In this document: piece after piece, positions 1-8,272 of the stretch | Layout of the letters: the number at the start of each line of letters is the position of its first letter | Position numbering within the stretch: the first letter of the stretch is position 1 | The notes under the pieces: model-generated | Seen by the model: only the letters and a program-made list of their open reading frames with translations | Told to the model about the DNA's origin: nothing | The model's database searches: none | DNA from: Flammeovirgaceae bacterium UBA5585 | GTDB lineage: Bacteria > Bacteroidota > Bacteroidia > Cytophagales > Cyclobacteriaceae | Length of the DNA: 64,000 bases | NCBI GenBank assembly: GCA_002425185.1 | Contig: DILT01000014.1 | Span: 186,001-250,000, forward strand | Direction: 5' to 3' | Translations under genes and position numbers: made by a program

Positions 1-1128
1 TAATACCCCGGTTAACGACCAGAACCGCTCCCAATCCCAGGTTGAACCGTAAGCTTGCATAATGCCAATCGGTCCGGATAAGGATTCGCGAGGCGAAAGC
101 ACTCCGGAAATTACTTTACCAAAAGCCTTCACCTGAACAACCAGTGTTGTAAAGGCACGTTTCGTTCCCAGCGGAATAGATTCAAAAAAACCGTAGTTCA
201 TCTGCTTCGACATGGAAGTCAGGAACGTTTCTGCATCGGCTCGGAAACCAATAGCGGTTTGATCTTTGAAAGGTTCGTTAAAAGTAAGTGTTTCACTTCC
301 GCGCAGCACGCCTAACTGAATAGAATCGCCTGCTGTTTTTACTGCCGCATTAACCTCATCGATATACCGTACAGGATTGCCATTCACCTCCACAATTTTA
401 TCCCCCGACTTCAATCCAATTCTATCGGCCAATGAGCCTTTGGAAATTTCAGCAATTACCGGAGGAACACGATAGGTTATGAATGTTCCAACCCCCTCCT
501 TTTTGTTAAACTTCTGAATAAAGTCTGGGGGAATATTGATATCGATTAATTTTCCATCGCGTTCAACGGTGTAGTAGGCATTATCTGACAACAATGTTTC
601 GGGCTTCAGAATATCCTGCAGGTAATCAAAATCCTGACCATTGATTTTTACAATTTTATCTCCGGTTTGCAGTCCAATACTTTCACCAACAGGGCCTACC
701 AGAAAGCCACCATTGCTATTGATGGCATCTTTCATGAAATACATTTCACCAAAAGCAAATGTAACCCCTATGAAGATCATGATGCCGACAACCACGTTAA
801 CGATAATACCACCCAGCATAACAATTAAGCGTTGCCAGGCCGGCTTGGAACGGAACTCCCAAGGCTTGGGCTCCTGCTTCATGGCTTCTGTGTCCATGGA
901 TTCATCAATCATCCCGGAGATTTTTACATAACCGCCCAGCGGAATAGCGCTCAAGGCATACTCCGTCTCTCCTTTTTTGAAGGAAAATATTTTCGGTGGA
1001 AATCCAATTGAGAATTGTTCTACGCGCATGCCGAAATATTTTGCGGCCAGCAAATGGCCCATTTCGTGTACAGCGACCAAAATTGAAATGCTCAACAACA
1101 GTTGAGCGAGCGATACCATCCAATCCAT
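1..1128 (-). CDS. rseP: RseP/site-2 family zinc metalloprotease, truncated by window start
   Basis: This is an intramembrane zinc protease of the site-2 (M50) family, which cleaves membrane-bound anti-sigma factors or leftover signal peptides in the inner membrane. Translation from the ATG at 1128 gives an N-terminal membrane helix carrying the zinc motif HEMGH at residues 21-25. A second hydrophobic segment follows around residues 100-120, and then two PDZ-like stretches (LQTGDKIVKING and LKSGDKIVEVNG). The frame stays open to base 1 and ends in a region resembling the segment just before the C-terminal LDG zinc-ligand motif, so only the last part is missing. The start overlaps the dxr stop codon by one base (TGATG), implying translational coupling. 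A dxr-rseP order is common in Bacteroidota (from memory). Identification is firm; the C-terminus is not visible. Confidence 0.93.
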   Translation of the reverse strand, partial: MDWMVSLAQLLLSISILVAVHEMGHLLAAKYFGMRVEQFSIGFPPKIFSFKKGETEYALSAIPLGGYVKISGMIDESMDTEAMKQEPKPWEFRSKPAWQRLIVMLGGIIVNVVVGIMIFIGVTFAFGEMYFMKDAINSNGGFLVGPVGESIGLQTGDKIVKINGQDFDYLQDILKPETLLSDNAYYTVERDGKLIDINIPPDFIQKFNKKEGVGTFITYRVPPVIAEISKGSLADRIGLKSGDKIVEVNGNPVRYIDEVNAAVKTAGDSIQLGVLRGSETLTFNEPFKDQTAIGFRADAETFLTSMSKQMNYGFFESIPLGTKRAFTTLVVQVKAFGKVISGVLSPRESLSGPIGIMQAYGSTWDWERFWSLTGVL

Positions 1129-2285
1129 CAGTTTATAAGTTCTAAAGCTTTAATTCGTGTTTCTTTATCCGTTTGTACGTAATCCTCCAGTGAAGGATGT
1201 TCTATATACTTTATTTTATTCAGGCATTGCTCTACAATGTCTGTCATCTGAAGGAAACCAATTCTGTCCTTTAAAAATTCAGCCACCACCAGTTCGTTGG
1301 CCGCATTTAACACACAGGGCATGTTTCCAGCCCGTTTCAGCGCCTCAAATGAAAGCGCAAGATTACGAAAAGTTTCCGTATCCGGCTTTTCAAATGTGAG
1401 GGCCGGGTAATTTGTAAAATCGAATCGGGGTAAATCCGATTTAAACCGTTCTGGATAGGTTAGCGCAAATTGAATGGGCAAACGCATATCCGGTAACCCC
1501 ATTTGGGCCTTAATTGAGCCATCTTCAAACTGCACCATAGAGTGAATAATCGATTGTGGGTGCACCACAACCTCCACTTGTTCAGTGGTAAGTCCGAAAA
1601 GCCATTTGGCCTCAATCACCTCCAACCCCTTATTCATCAATGTGGCTGAATCAATGGTAATCTTGGCGCCCATTGTCCAGTTTGGATGCTTTAATGCCTG
1701 CGCCCGGGTTACCGCCAACAGTTCATCACGTTTTTTACCCCTGAATGGCCCGCCAGAAGCAGTTAAAATGATTTTCTCTATTTTGTTGTGAAACTCTCCA
1801 ACAATGCATTGAAAAATGGCCGAGTGCTCAGAATCTACCGGGTAAATGTTTACGCCCTTTTCTTTCGCCAATGAGGTAATCAACTCACCGGCCACCACCA
1901 GCGTTTCTTTGTTGGCCAAAGCAATATTTTTTCCGGCTTCAATGGCCTTAATAGTTGGCTTTAATCCGGAGTAGCCTACCAACGCGGTAAGCACAATGTC
2001 AATGCTTTCCATCTGTACCACCGAACACAATGCATTTTCACCGGCATAAACTTTTATATCATGCGGCCCAAGTGCAGCTTTCACTTTTTCATAATGATCC
2101 TCATTACCGATAACAACCACATTGGGTTTAAAGGCAAGGGCTTGTTCAATCAATAATTCAGCATTATTCTGAGCCGTTAATACTTCAACGGCAAATTTTT
2201 CCGGATAGGCCTGCACAACTTCCAGGGTTTGCCTGCCGATGGAACCGGTAGAGCCAAGTATGGCAAGTGATTTTTTAGCGCTCAA
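1128..2285 (-). CDS. dxr: 1-deoxy-D-xylulose 5-phosphate reductoisomerase
   Basis: This cytosolic enzyme converts 1-deoxy-D-xylulose 5-phosphate to 2-C-methyl-D-erythritol 4-phosphate with NADPH, the first committed step of the non-mevalonate isoprenoid pathway. The N-terminus carries the NADPH-binding motif ILGSTGSIG. Typical family stretches follow: NKETLVVAG, the metal-site region YPVDSEHSAIFQC, LTASGGPF, IDSATLMNKGLE and VHPQSIIHSMV. The frame is open upstream to a TTG at 2333. I prefer the TTG at 2285, which gives 385 residues and places the start six codons before the nucleotide-binding motif, as in the family. No ATG fits, so the exact start is uncertain. The stop overlaps the rseP start. 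Confidence 0.95.
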   Translation of the reverse strand: MSAKKSLAILGSTGSIGRQTLEVVQAYPEKFAVEVLTAQNNAELLIEQALAFKPNVVVIGNEDHYEKVKAALGPHDIKVYAGENALCSVVQMESIDIVLTALVGYSGLKPTIKAIEAGKNIALANKETLVVAGELITSLAKEKGVNIYPVDSEHSAIFQCIVGEFHNKIEKIILTASGGPFRGKKRDELLAVTRAQALKHPNWTMGAKITIDSATLMNKGLEVIEAKWLFGLTTEQVEVVVHPQSIIHSMVQFEDGSIKAQMGLPDMRLPIQFALTYPERFKSDLPRFDFTNYPALTFEKPDTETFRNLALSFEALKRAGNMPCVLNAANELVVAEFLKDRIGFLQMTDIVEQCLNKIKYIEHPSLEDYVQTDKETRIKALELIN

Positions 2286-2441
2286 GGTTTGGACTAATTG
2301 ATGTTCACGTGATCCATCTCGCAAAATAAACAAAATATCATGGTTTAGGTTTAGAATGGCCTTTTTGGAAAATTAGTGACTTTTTCTTCTACAACCATTT
2401 GACCTGTCATCAGTTCATTCGTATAAGCATTAAATTTCTGC

Positions 2442-3008
2442 ATGGAAAAGGAAATCGAGTTCAACCTGATTGAGCGATCAGCAAACGGAAACACCGAAGC
2501 TTTTCGTGTATTGGTTGAAGCCAATCAGGGATTCGCTATTTCCCTCGCTTCGCGCTTTGTGCGCGATGTAACCGATGCAGAGGATATTGTACAGGAGGCC
2601 TTTATACGGGTGTGGAAAAACCTGAACCGGTATGATTTTAACTTTCGCTTTAAAACGTGGCTGGGAAAAATTGTAACGAACCTATGCCTGGATGCAGGAA
2701 AATCAGCAAAGCTGAGACAAACGCGACCGCTTGATGACGCAGCACCACATCAGGCAAACGAAAACGCAACAAACGAACTGGAGCAGGAAGAGCTACGAAG
2801 CATCATTTTACACCTGGCCAGACAGCTTACACCCAGGCAGCAAGCTGTTTTCGTGCTTCGCGATTTGGAGCAACTTGAACCGGACGAGGTGTGTAAAGCA
2901 CTCGACATGAGCAATGGCAACATGAAGAGTAACCTGTACTACGCCCGGGTACACATTAAAGCCGGACTTGAAAAATTTTATGAGACAATACCTCAAAATA
3001 AAAGATAG
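2442..3008 (+). CDS. ECF-type RNA polymerase sigma-70 factor
   Basis: This is a 188-residue alternative sigma factor of the extracytoplasmic-function type, which directs RNA polymerase to a limited promoter set. Sigma region 2 covers about residues 25-90 and includes DAEDIVQEAFIRVWKNL, the core-binding and -10 recognition helix. Region 4 covers about residues 125-180 (LTPRQQAVFVLRDLEQL, then a helix-turn-helix ending in SNLYYARVHIKAGLEKF). No region 1 or 3 is present. The next gene starts two bases after the stop and encodes a zinc-finger anti-sigma-like protein, the usual partner arrangement. The regulon cannot be read from this window. Confidence 0.93.
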   Translation: MEKEIEFNLIERSANGNTEAFRVLVEANQGFAISLASRFVRDVTDAEDIVQEAFIRVWKNLNRYDFNFRFKTWLGKIVTNLCLDAGKSAKLRQTRPLDDAAPHQANENATNELEQEELRSIILHLARQLTPRQQAVFVLRDLEQLEPDEVCKALDMSNGNMKSNLYYARVHIKAGLEKFYETIPQNKR

Positions 3009-3010
3009 TC

Positions 3011-3535
3011 ATGAAGTGCAGTGAGTATGAACAATCGATTTACCTGTGGGAAGAAATTTCACCGGAAGAAAAAGCGGCCTTAACCAGGCACATGGAGGCA
3101 TGTTCGACTTGTGCCGAATTGTTTCAGCAAATTCAGTTGATGAAGCAGCGGGTTATTGAAGCCTCAGCAAACAAAACTACAGCGCCCCATGCTGCACAAC
3201 TAACCTCACGCATTATGCAGGCTGTGCATAAACAGCAAAGCAATTCACCTGCAAACCTTACTGCGCAAATATTTTCTCCTTTTCAACTGATTCGATATGC
3301 CTTTGCAACACTTTCATTTATACTGGTGATTAGCTTTGGTATGGAGTACGCCCGCACTGGTGCCCCACAAAAGCCACAGCCTGCTACTTTGGAAGAAGCG
3401 GTCATCTTGAGCTCAACAATCATTCGTTCATCTGCAGCAGATCGTAAAAAAAGAAAATCAATTTTCAGCCAATGTAAAACACCCTTTACCGATCAATTGG
3501 CGTACCTGGAATGCATTAAACAACAACTTCAATAA
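3011..3535 (+). CDS. Putative membrane anti-sigma factor with zinc-finger-like N-terminus
   Basis: This 174-residue protein begins with a short Cys-His-Cys-Cys arrangement: Cys3, a His near residue 27, then CSTC. This matches the anti-sigma zinc-finger (zf-HC2) pattern used to hold ECF sigma factors at the membrane. A single hydrophobic segment around residues 95-113 is the likely membrane anchor. The remaining C-terminal part, about 60 residues, would be periplasmic and contains two cysteines. It lies two bases downstream of the ECF sigma gene and six bases upstream of a lipoprotein gene, so the three are almost certainly co-transcribed. The anti-sigma role is inferred from motif and position; the C-terminal domain is not recognised. 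Confidence 0.75.
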   Translation: MKCSEYEQSIYLWEEISPEEKAALTRHMEACSTCAELFQQIQLMKQRVIEASANKTTAPHAAQLTSRIMQAVHKQQSNSPANLTAQIFSPFQLIRYAFATLSFILVISFGMEYARTGAPQKPQPATLEEAVILSSTIIRSSAADRKKRKSIFSQCKTPFTDQLAYLECIKQQLQ

Positions 3536-3541
3536 GCAATC

Positions 3542-4570
3542 ATGAAAACGACAACCGTATTGTATACCCTAATTGCGCTGCTTGCATTATCGGCCTGCGA
3601 AAATCCGATAGCCTTCAAGACTATTGTGCATGAAGATGGATCTTTGGACAAAACCATTGTGCTGGAGAAAGCCAAAAAAGACAATGCCGGACAAAACTAC
3701 TTTGGCATTAATGAACAAAGTGGTTGGACTGTAGCGGTTACGGAAGCTGATTCGGGAAAAGATGATCATAAATACCGCATTGCGTTCAGCAAACATTTCA
3801 AGTCGGTTAATGATGTAAACAGTGAACTTGATCTACCGGTTGATACGGCATTTCAGATTCACTCAACATTCGAAAAAAAATTCCGCTGGTTTTATACATA
3901 CATCCATTATACTGAAACCATTCGTCCGATAAACCGCTTTTCCCTCACCCCTGTTGAAAACTTTTTCAACCAGGAAGATTTCGCGTTCATAGATCGACTG
4001 CCAGGTGAAGGAACTGCCATATCAAAAGCCGATAGCGTTTATCTGGAAGTACTGAATGAAAAAATATCTGATCGTTTTGTTAAAATGGCCATGTTCGATG
4101 AAGCCAATGACATGATCAAAACGGTAATTGCCAAAAATAACATCGATAAAAGATGGCTGGATACGCTTGATCGAAACAAAGAACTTATTTATCGCATGAT
4201 TGACGATCCGAAAAGCGATAACAACCTACCCGGTCAAATTGCCGACACACTGGGCATACCGATTAACAGAGATCAAGCACTTAAAGATTTTGAAACGTTG
4301 AGTAAAAAATTTGAGTCGCGCCTGAATTTTATGAGTTATGCATACGATGGCGGAAAATATATAAACGAAATTCATTTGCCTTGGGAAATCATCAATACCA
4401 ATGCCGACTCAGTTGTTCAAAACGTAGCCGTTTGGAAACCACTGGCTACCAAGTTTGCACTTCGCGAGTACACCATGTATGCAGCGTGTCGTCAGATGAA
4501 TTTGTGGGCTGTATTGGTTTCAATTGGGATAGGTGTACTTACCCTATGGCTGTTTATCAGGAAGCGGTAA
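3542..4570 (+). CDS. Lipoprotein of unknown function with C-terminal membrane helix
   Basis: I do not recognise this 342-residue protein. It starts with a lipoprotein signal peptide ending in the lipobox LSAC, so Cys19 is the predicted lipidation site. It ends with a strongly hydrophobic helix followed by the basic tail RKR. A protein with both a lipid anchor and a transmembrane helix is unusual. The middle is soluble and acidic-to-mixed, with no catalytic motif I can name. It sits six bases after the anti-sigma-like gene, so it may be the sensor or the main target of the sigma/anti-sigma pair; this is inferred from position only. Confidence 0.7.
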   Translation: MKTTTVLYTLIALLALSACENPIAFKTIVHEDGSLDKTIVLEKAKKDNAGQNYFGINEQSGWTVAVTEADSGKDDHKYRIAFSKHFKSVNDVNSELDLPVDTAFQIHSTFEKKFRWFYTYIHYTETIRPINRFSLTPVENFFNQEDFAFIDRLPGEGTAISKADSVYLEVLNEKISDRFVKMAMFDEANDMIKTVIAKNNIDKRWLDTLDRNKELIYRMIDDPKSDNNLPGQIADTLGIPINRDQALKDFETLSKKFESRLNFMSYAYDGGKYINEIHLPWEIINTNADSVVQNVAVWKPLATKFALREYTMYAACRQMNLWAVLVSIGIGVLTLWLFIRKR

Positions 4571-4589
4571 GCTCTGGCACGCCCACTGT

Positions 4590-5162
4590 CTAGCGATGCT
4601 TGGCATCTGTCAGTGCCCGATCCCGTTGCGGGAAATTCGACACGTTAACGGTTGCTGCAATTAGCCGCAGAAGATCTAAATCAACACCTTCACCATTAAT
4701 GATTAAATAAAACCTGTCGTGTATGCCCATCAGAATTTGGGAAGCATTACTCACTTTATTATGATACTCCCAACCTTGCCCATTGGTAACCGTAAAAGGT
4801 CGTTGTATCAACTCATCGGTTTCTTCGTGTGGCTGACTTTCCCATTTACCGGTGGATTGTGTATACATGATAGGAGCATTATTATAATCAAAGAGCATAA
4901 TTCTGATTTTTCGCTTGCTCTTACTGAAACTTCTTTCCATCATGGAATAGGTAAGCGTTCCTACTTTAATACTCCGTCCATTAATTTTCTCGGCAAGGCT
5001 AAAGCCTTCAATTTTTTCCGGTATTAACTTTGCCAGGGCTTCGGGCATTAAAATTGAATTGCCTTGGGCCCGGGTAGCAGAAGAAATATAAGCCGCCAGG
5101 ATTATGATGAGTGCACTTCGCAGGAAGAATACCGAAACATGGAGGTGTGCCCGGCTGCTCAT
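4590..5162 (-). CDS. Exported protein of unknown function coupled to the GH3-family gene
   Basis: This is a 190-residue hypothetical protein. Residues 10-32 form a hydrophobic export signal ending in SSATRAQG, a plausible signal peptidase site, so the mature protein is predicted to be periplasmic or surface located. The mature part is polar, with no cysteine-rich or catalytic motif I recognise. Its ATG overlaps the stop of the upstream GH3-family gene by four bases (ATGA), which indicates translational coupling. The two 3' ends of this gene and the plus-strand lipoprotein gene are separated by only 19 bases. Function unknown. Confidence 0.7.
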   Translation of the reverse strand: MSSRAHLHVSVFFLRSALIIILAAYISSATRAQGNSILMPEALAKLIPEKIEGFSLAEKINGRSIKVGTLTYSMMERSFSKSKRKIRIMLFDYNNAPIMYTQSTGKWESQPHEETDELIQRPFTVTNGQGWEYHNKVSNASQILMGIHDRFYLIINGEGVDLDLLRLIAATVNVSNFPQRDRALTDAKHR

Positions 5163-6655
5163 ACCGTAAAGGCTTTTAGTGCATCCGCAATTTTTCTGTC
5201 GTTTGATAAACGTGGCACTTTGTTTTGGCCACCCAGTTTCCCCTGCGATTTCATATACGCTATAAATGCGTTAGGCTTTAACAACGTGATTTTTAGCGTT
5301 CGTAAAATATTACCGGTTATCAGGTCGTCATAATAAACGTTCAATGACCTTAATTGGTTATCAAGGTCAGCTGCAAAAGCGCTTAAGTCAGCCGGTTGGT
5401 GACCAAATTCTACAAACCATTCATGATGCGGCAGCCCTTCAGCGGGTGTAACCTGTGGGGCCACCGTAAACTCCGTGAGCTCAGCCTCCGGAAACTTCAT
5501 CATCGTATGCTTCATGGCCTTTTCTACTTCCTCACCAATCACATGTTCGCCAAAAGCAGAAATAAAATGCTTAATACGACCGGTCACCAATAACCGATAA
5601 GGATTTTTCGATACGAACTTCACCGTATCACCAATAGAATAGCCCCACAAACCAGCATTGCTGTTAATAATTAACGCATAGTTTTTACCTAACTCAACTT
5701 CACCAATACTTAATCGGGTGGGGTTAGCATTGAAGTATTCCTCAACGGGAATGAATTCATAAAACATACCGTTGTTTAATAACAACAATAATCCCGGATC
5801 AAGTTGGGAATCCTGATAAGCAATAAAACCTTCGGAGGCCGGATAGGTCTCTATTGAGTCCACTTTTTTGCCCATGGAATCCTCCAACCTGGCACGATAG
5901 GGCTCAAAGTTCACCCCTCCGTAAACAAACACTGAAAAATTGGGGAAGACATCTTTGATCTTTTTTCCGGTACGCGCCTTTATTCGATCGAAATACATTT
6001 GCACCCACGGTGGAATACCCGAAATCAAGGTCATGTTGGCATGCAGCGTTTCATCAATAATACGCTCTAGTTTTTCTTCCCAGTCTTCAATACAATTTGT
6101 TTTATAAGAAGGCTTTTGATTGGTGCGTAAATAGCCGGGTACAAGATGGTTGGAAATCCCGGACAATCGTCCGGTTTTTATTCCGGCTGTTTCATCTAAC
6201 TCCGGACTGCCCGAAAGAAAAATAAGGTTGCCATCCAGAAATGAAGCGTTGCCTGTTTCATGCACATAACTTAACGTTGAGTTTCGCGCACTCACAAAAT
6301 GACTGTACTTTGATTCGTGCGAGATGGGAATGTACTTGGTGCCCGAAGTAGTGCCCGATGTTTTGGCCAGGTAGGCAGGTTTTCCTTTCCACAACACATC
6401 CGCTTCACCTTTTAAAATTCGTTCTACATACGGCTTCAGGTCTTCATAGTCCCGAATGGGAACAAGCTTTTTAAAGTCCTCATAGGATTGTATCCCTGCA
6501 AAGTGATGATCGCGGCCAAAGATTGTGTTTTGTGCCTGTCCAACAATAGCAGCTAATGTTTTTTGCTGATAGGAAACCGGATGAAGGGCCCATTTTTTGG
6601 TTTGGGCCGCCACGTAGGCAGCAAACGGTTTTGCCAGTAAACTGCGAATACCCAT
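5159..6655 (-). CDS. GH3 auxin-responsive-promoter family protein (acyl-adenylate/amido synthetase-like)
   Basis: This 498-residue protein belongs to the GH3 family, a branch of the adenylate-forming superfamily. Characterised plant members join carboxylic acids such as auxin or jasmonate to amino acids through an acyl-AMP intermediate. The ATP/AMP-binding motif is visible at residues 98-110 (KTSGTTSGTKYIP). Further family-like stretches are FVYGGVNFEPYR, ETYPASEGFIAYQD, and GLWGYSIGDTVKF followed by RLLVTGRIKHFISAFGEHV. The bacterial substrate is not known and cannot be inferred here. The downstream gene overlaps by four bases and encodes an exported protein. The start at 6655 gives a family-like N-terminus. 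Confidence 0.88.
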   Translation of the reverse strand: MGIRSLLAKPFAAYVAAQTKKWALHPVSYQQKTLAAIVGQAQNTIFGRDHHFAGIQSYEDFKKLVPIRDYEDLKPYVERILKGEADVLWKGKPAYLAKTSGTTSGTKYIPISHESKYSHFVSARNSTLSYVHETGNASFLDGNLIFLSGSPELDETAGIKTGRLSGISNHLVPGYLRTNQKPSYKTNCIEDWEEKLERIIDETLHANMTLISGIPPWVQMYFDRIKARTGKKIKDVFPNFSVFVYGGVNFEPYRARLEDSMGKKVDSIETYPASEGFIAYQDSQLDPGLLLLLNNGMFYEFIPVEEYFNANPTRLSIGEVELGKNYALIINSNAGLWGYSIGDTVKFVSKNPYRLLVTGRIKHFISAFGEHVIGEEVEKAMKHTMMKFPEAELTEFTVAPQVTPAEGLPHHEWFVEFGHQPADLSAFAADLDNQLRSLNVYYDDLITGNILRTLKITLLKPNAFIAYMKSQGKLGGQNKVPRLSNDRKIADALKAFTV

Positions 6656-6808
6656 AGCCCGTAAATGTACTGACGAATTCGCAATAACACCTCATGGAGA
6701 CTGTCTTGAACTTCACCGCCATCTCACCCGTTAATACTGGCAGAACTTTACTAACTGGTTCAACTTTTGTATTGTAGGGGTCATCATTCAGCTATTTAAT
6801 CAATCACT

Positions 6809-8248
6809 ATGAAGTCCTTTTTAAAAATTGTTGTCTTTGGTTTTTTGGGCGGTTTAGCCGGTGCCTATATCATGTTTCAATTTCTTGTCAAAACGTCAGA
6901 TAACCCGTTTCGGCAAGAGCCAGCCTTTACTGCCACCAGCTACGATTCACCGGCTTTAATAAGTCCGCATGTAGTAGACGCTGAACGTATTAATTCGCTC
7001 GAACTGGTAGATTTTAGCCTCGCAGCCAATAAGGCTATACCCAGTGTAGTGTATATCAACAGCATCTTTAAAGGTACCTCTTACTCGCCATTCGATTGGT
7101 TTTTTGGAGGCGGGGCTACCACCCAAACGCGGGTGAGCAGCGGCAGTGGAGTAATTTTTACTAAAGACGGATATATTGTAACTAACAACCATGTGGTAGA
7201 AGCCGCTGAAAAAATAGAGGTAATGCTCAATAAAAAAGTATACCCGGCTGAACTGATTGGTACAGACCCATCCACCGATCTTGCAGTACTAAAAATCAAT
7301 GAAACCAATTTGCCTGCCGTTACCATTGGTTCATCAAAGAATGTTCAGGTTGGTGAGTGGGTATTGGCCGTGGGTAATCCATTTTCGCTTTCCTCGACCG
7401 TAACAGCCGGAATAGTTAGCGCAAAAGGCAGACGAATAGGCATCCTTGAAGATAAGTTTCCCATAGAGTCATTCATACAAACCGATGCAGCCATTAACCC
7501 GGGTAACAGTGGGGGAGCCTTGGTAAATAAAAACGGAGAACTGGTTGGTATTAACACGGCTATACTATCGCGTACCGGTAGCTATACGGGGTATGCATTT
7601 GCCGTGCCGGTAGATATTGCTTACAAAGTTTTTGAAGACCTGGTGAAGTATGGTGTTGTTCAAAAGGCTTTGTTTGGCGGAAATGTAATTGAATACAATT
7701 TTCAGAATGCAAAAAAATACGACCTGAATACTGACGTCTCCAATTTTGAAGGTGTGCTGATCGAAAGCCTGGATAAAGATGGCCCTGCTTTTAAAGCCGG
7801 ATTAAAACCCGGTGATGTGATTACTAAAATCAATAACACAGCCATCAACAGTCAGAGTGCTTTTGAAGAAGAACTCGCCTACCGCTACCCGGGTGATAAG
7901 GTGTCATTCACCTATCAACGCGACAAAAAATTGAACACAGCCACCATTACACTGGTCAATAAATCGGGTACCACCGAAATCGTAAAGCGAAAAATATTTG
8001 TTTCCGCCTCGCTCGGGGCCGAGTTTGAAGCTACAGATTATGGTGTTAAGGTTTTTAAGATCGGTGAAAAGAGTGCGTTAAAGCAGATTGGTGTGCCGGA
8101 GAACTTTACCATTATTGCCATTAACCGGGTAAAGGTTAAAGAACCTCAGGAAGTGATTGAATTTTTTGAAAAATTCAAGGGCCGGGGTTATATCTATGGC
8201 GTAAACAGTTCGAAGCAACAGGTAGAGATTCCGTTTATAATACGATAA
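6809..8248 (+). CDS. HtrA/Deg-type trypsin-like serine protease with PDZ domain
   Basis: This is a periplasmic quality-control protease of the S1C (HtrA/DegP/DegQ) family. Residues 5-27 form an N-terminal signal or membrane anchor. The catalytic triad is His128 (TNNHVV), Asp157 (STDLAV) and Ser234 (GNSGG). One clear PDZ domain lies around residues 290-365 (GVLIESLDKDGPAFKAGLKPGDVI). The C-terminal about 100 residues (from SASLGAEFEA) look like a second, diverged PDZ-like domain. At 479 residues it has the usual length of a two-PDZ family member. It has its own 5' region and converges with dnaA, with 24 bases between the stops. Confidence 0.93.
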   Translation: MKSFLKIVVFGFLGGLAGAYIMFQFLVKTSDNPFRQEPAFTATSYDSPALISPHVVDAERINSLELVDFSLAANKAIPSVVYINSIFKGTSYSPFDWFFGGGATTQTRVSSGSGVIFTKDGYIVTNNHVVEAAEKIEVMLNKKVYPAELIGTDPSTDLAVLKINETNLPAVTIGSSKNVQVGEWVLAVGNPFSLSSTVTAGIVSAKGRRIGILEDKFPIESFIQTDAAINPGNSGGALVNKNGELVGINTAILSRTGSYTGYAFAVPVDIAYKVFEDLVKYGVVQKALFGGNVIEYNFQNAKKYDLNTDVSNFEGVLIESLDKDGPAFKAGLKPGDVITKINNTAINSQSAFEEELAYRYPGDKVSFTYQRDKKLNTATITLVNKSGTTEIVKRKIFVSASLGAEFEATDYGVKVFKIGEKSALKQIGVPENFTIIAINRVKVKEPQEVIEFFEKFKGRGYIYGVNSSKQQVEIPFIIR

Positions 8249-8272
8249 GGAATATCAGATGCGGGGTGGATT

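Noticed and set aside
641..931. 96-residue plus-strand frame inside rseP
   Set aside because: It lies opposite the clearly coding rseP PDZ region, has no family resemblance and only reflects low stop density.
905..1123. 72-residue minus-strand frame (TTG start)
   Set aside because: It is out of frame with rseP, whose own frame carries HEMGH in the same place.
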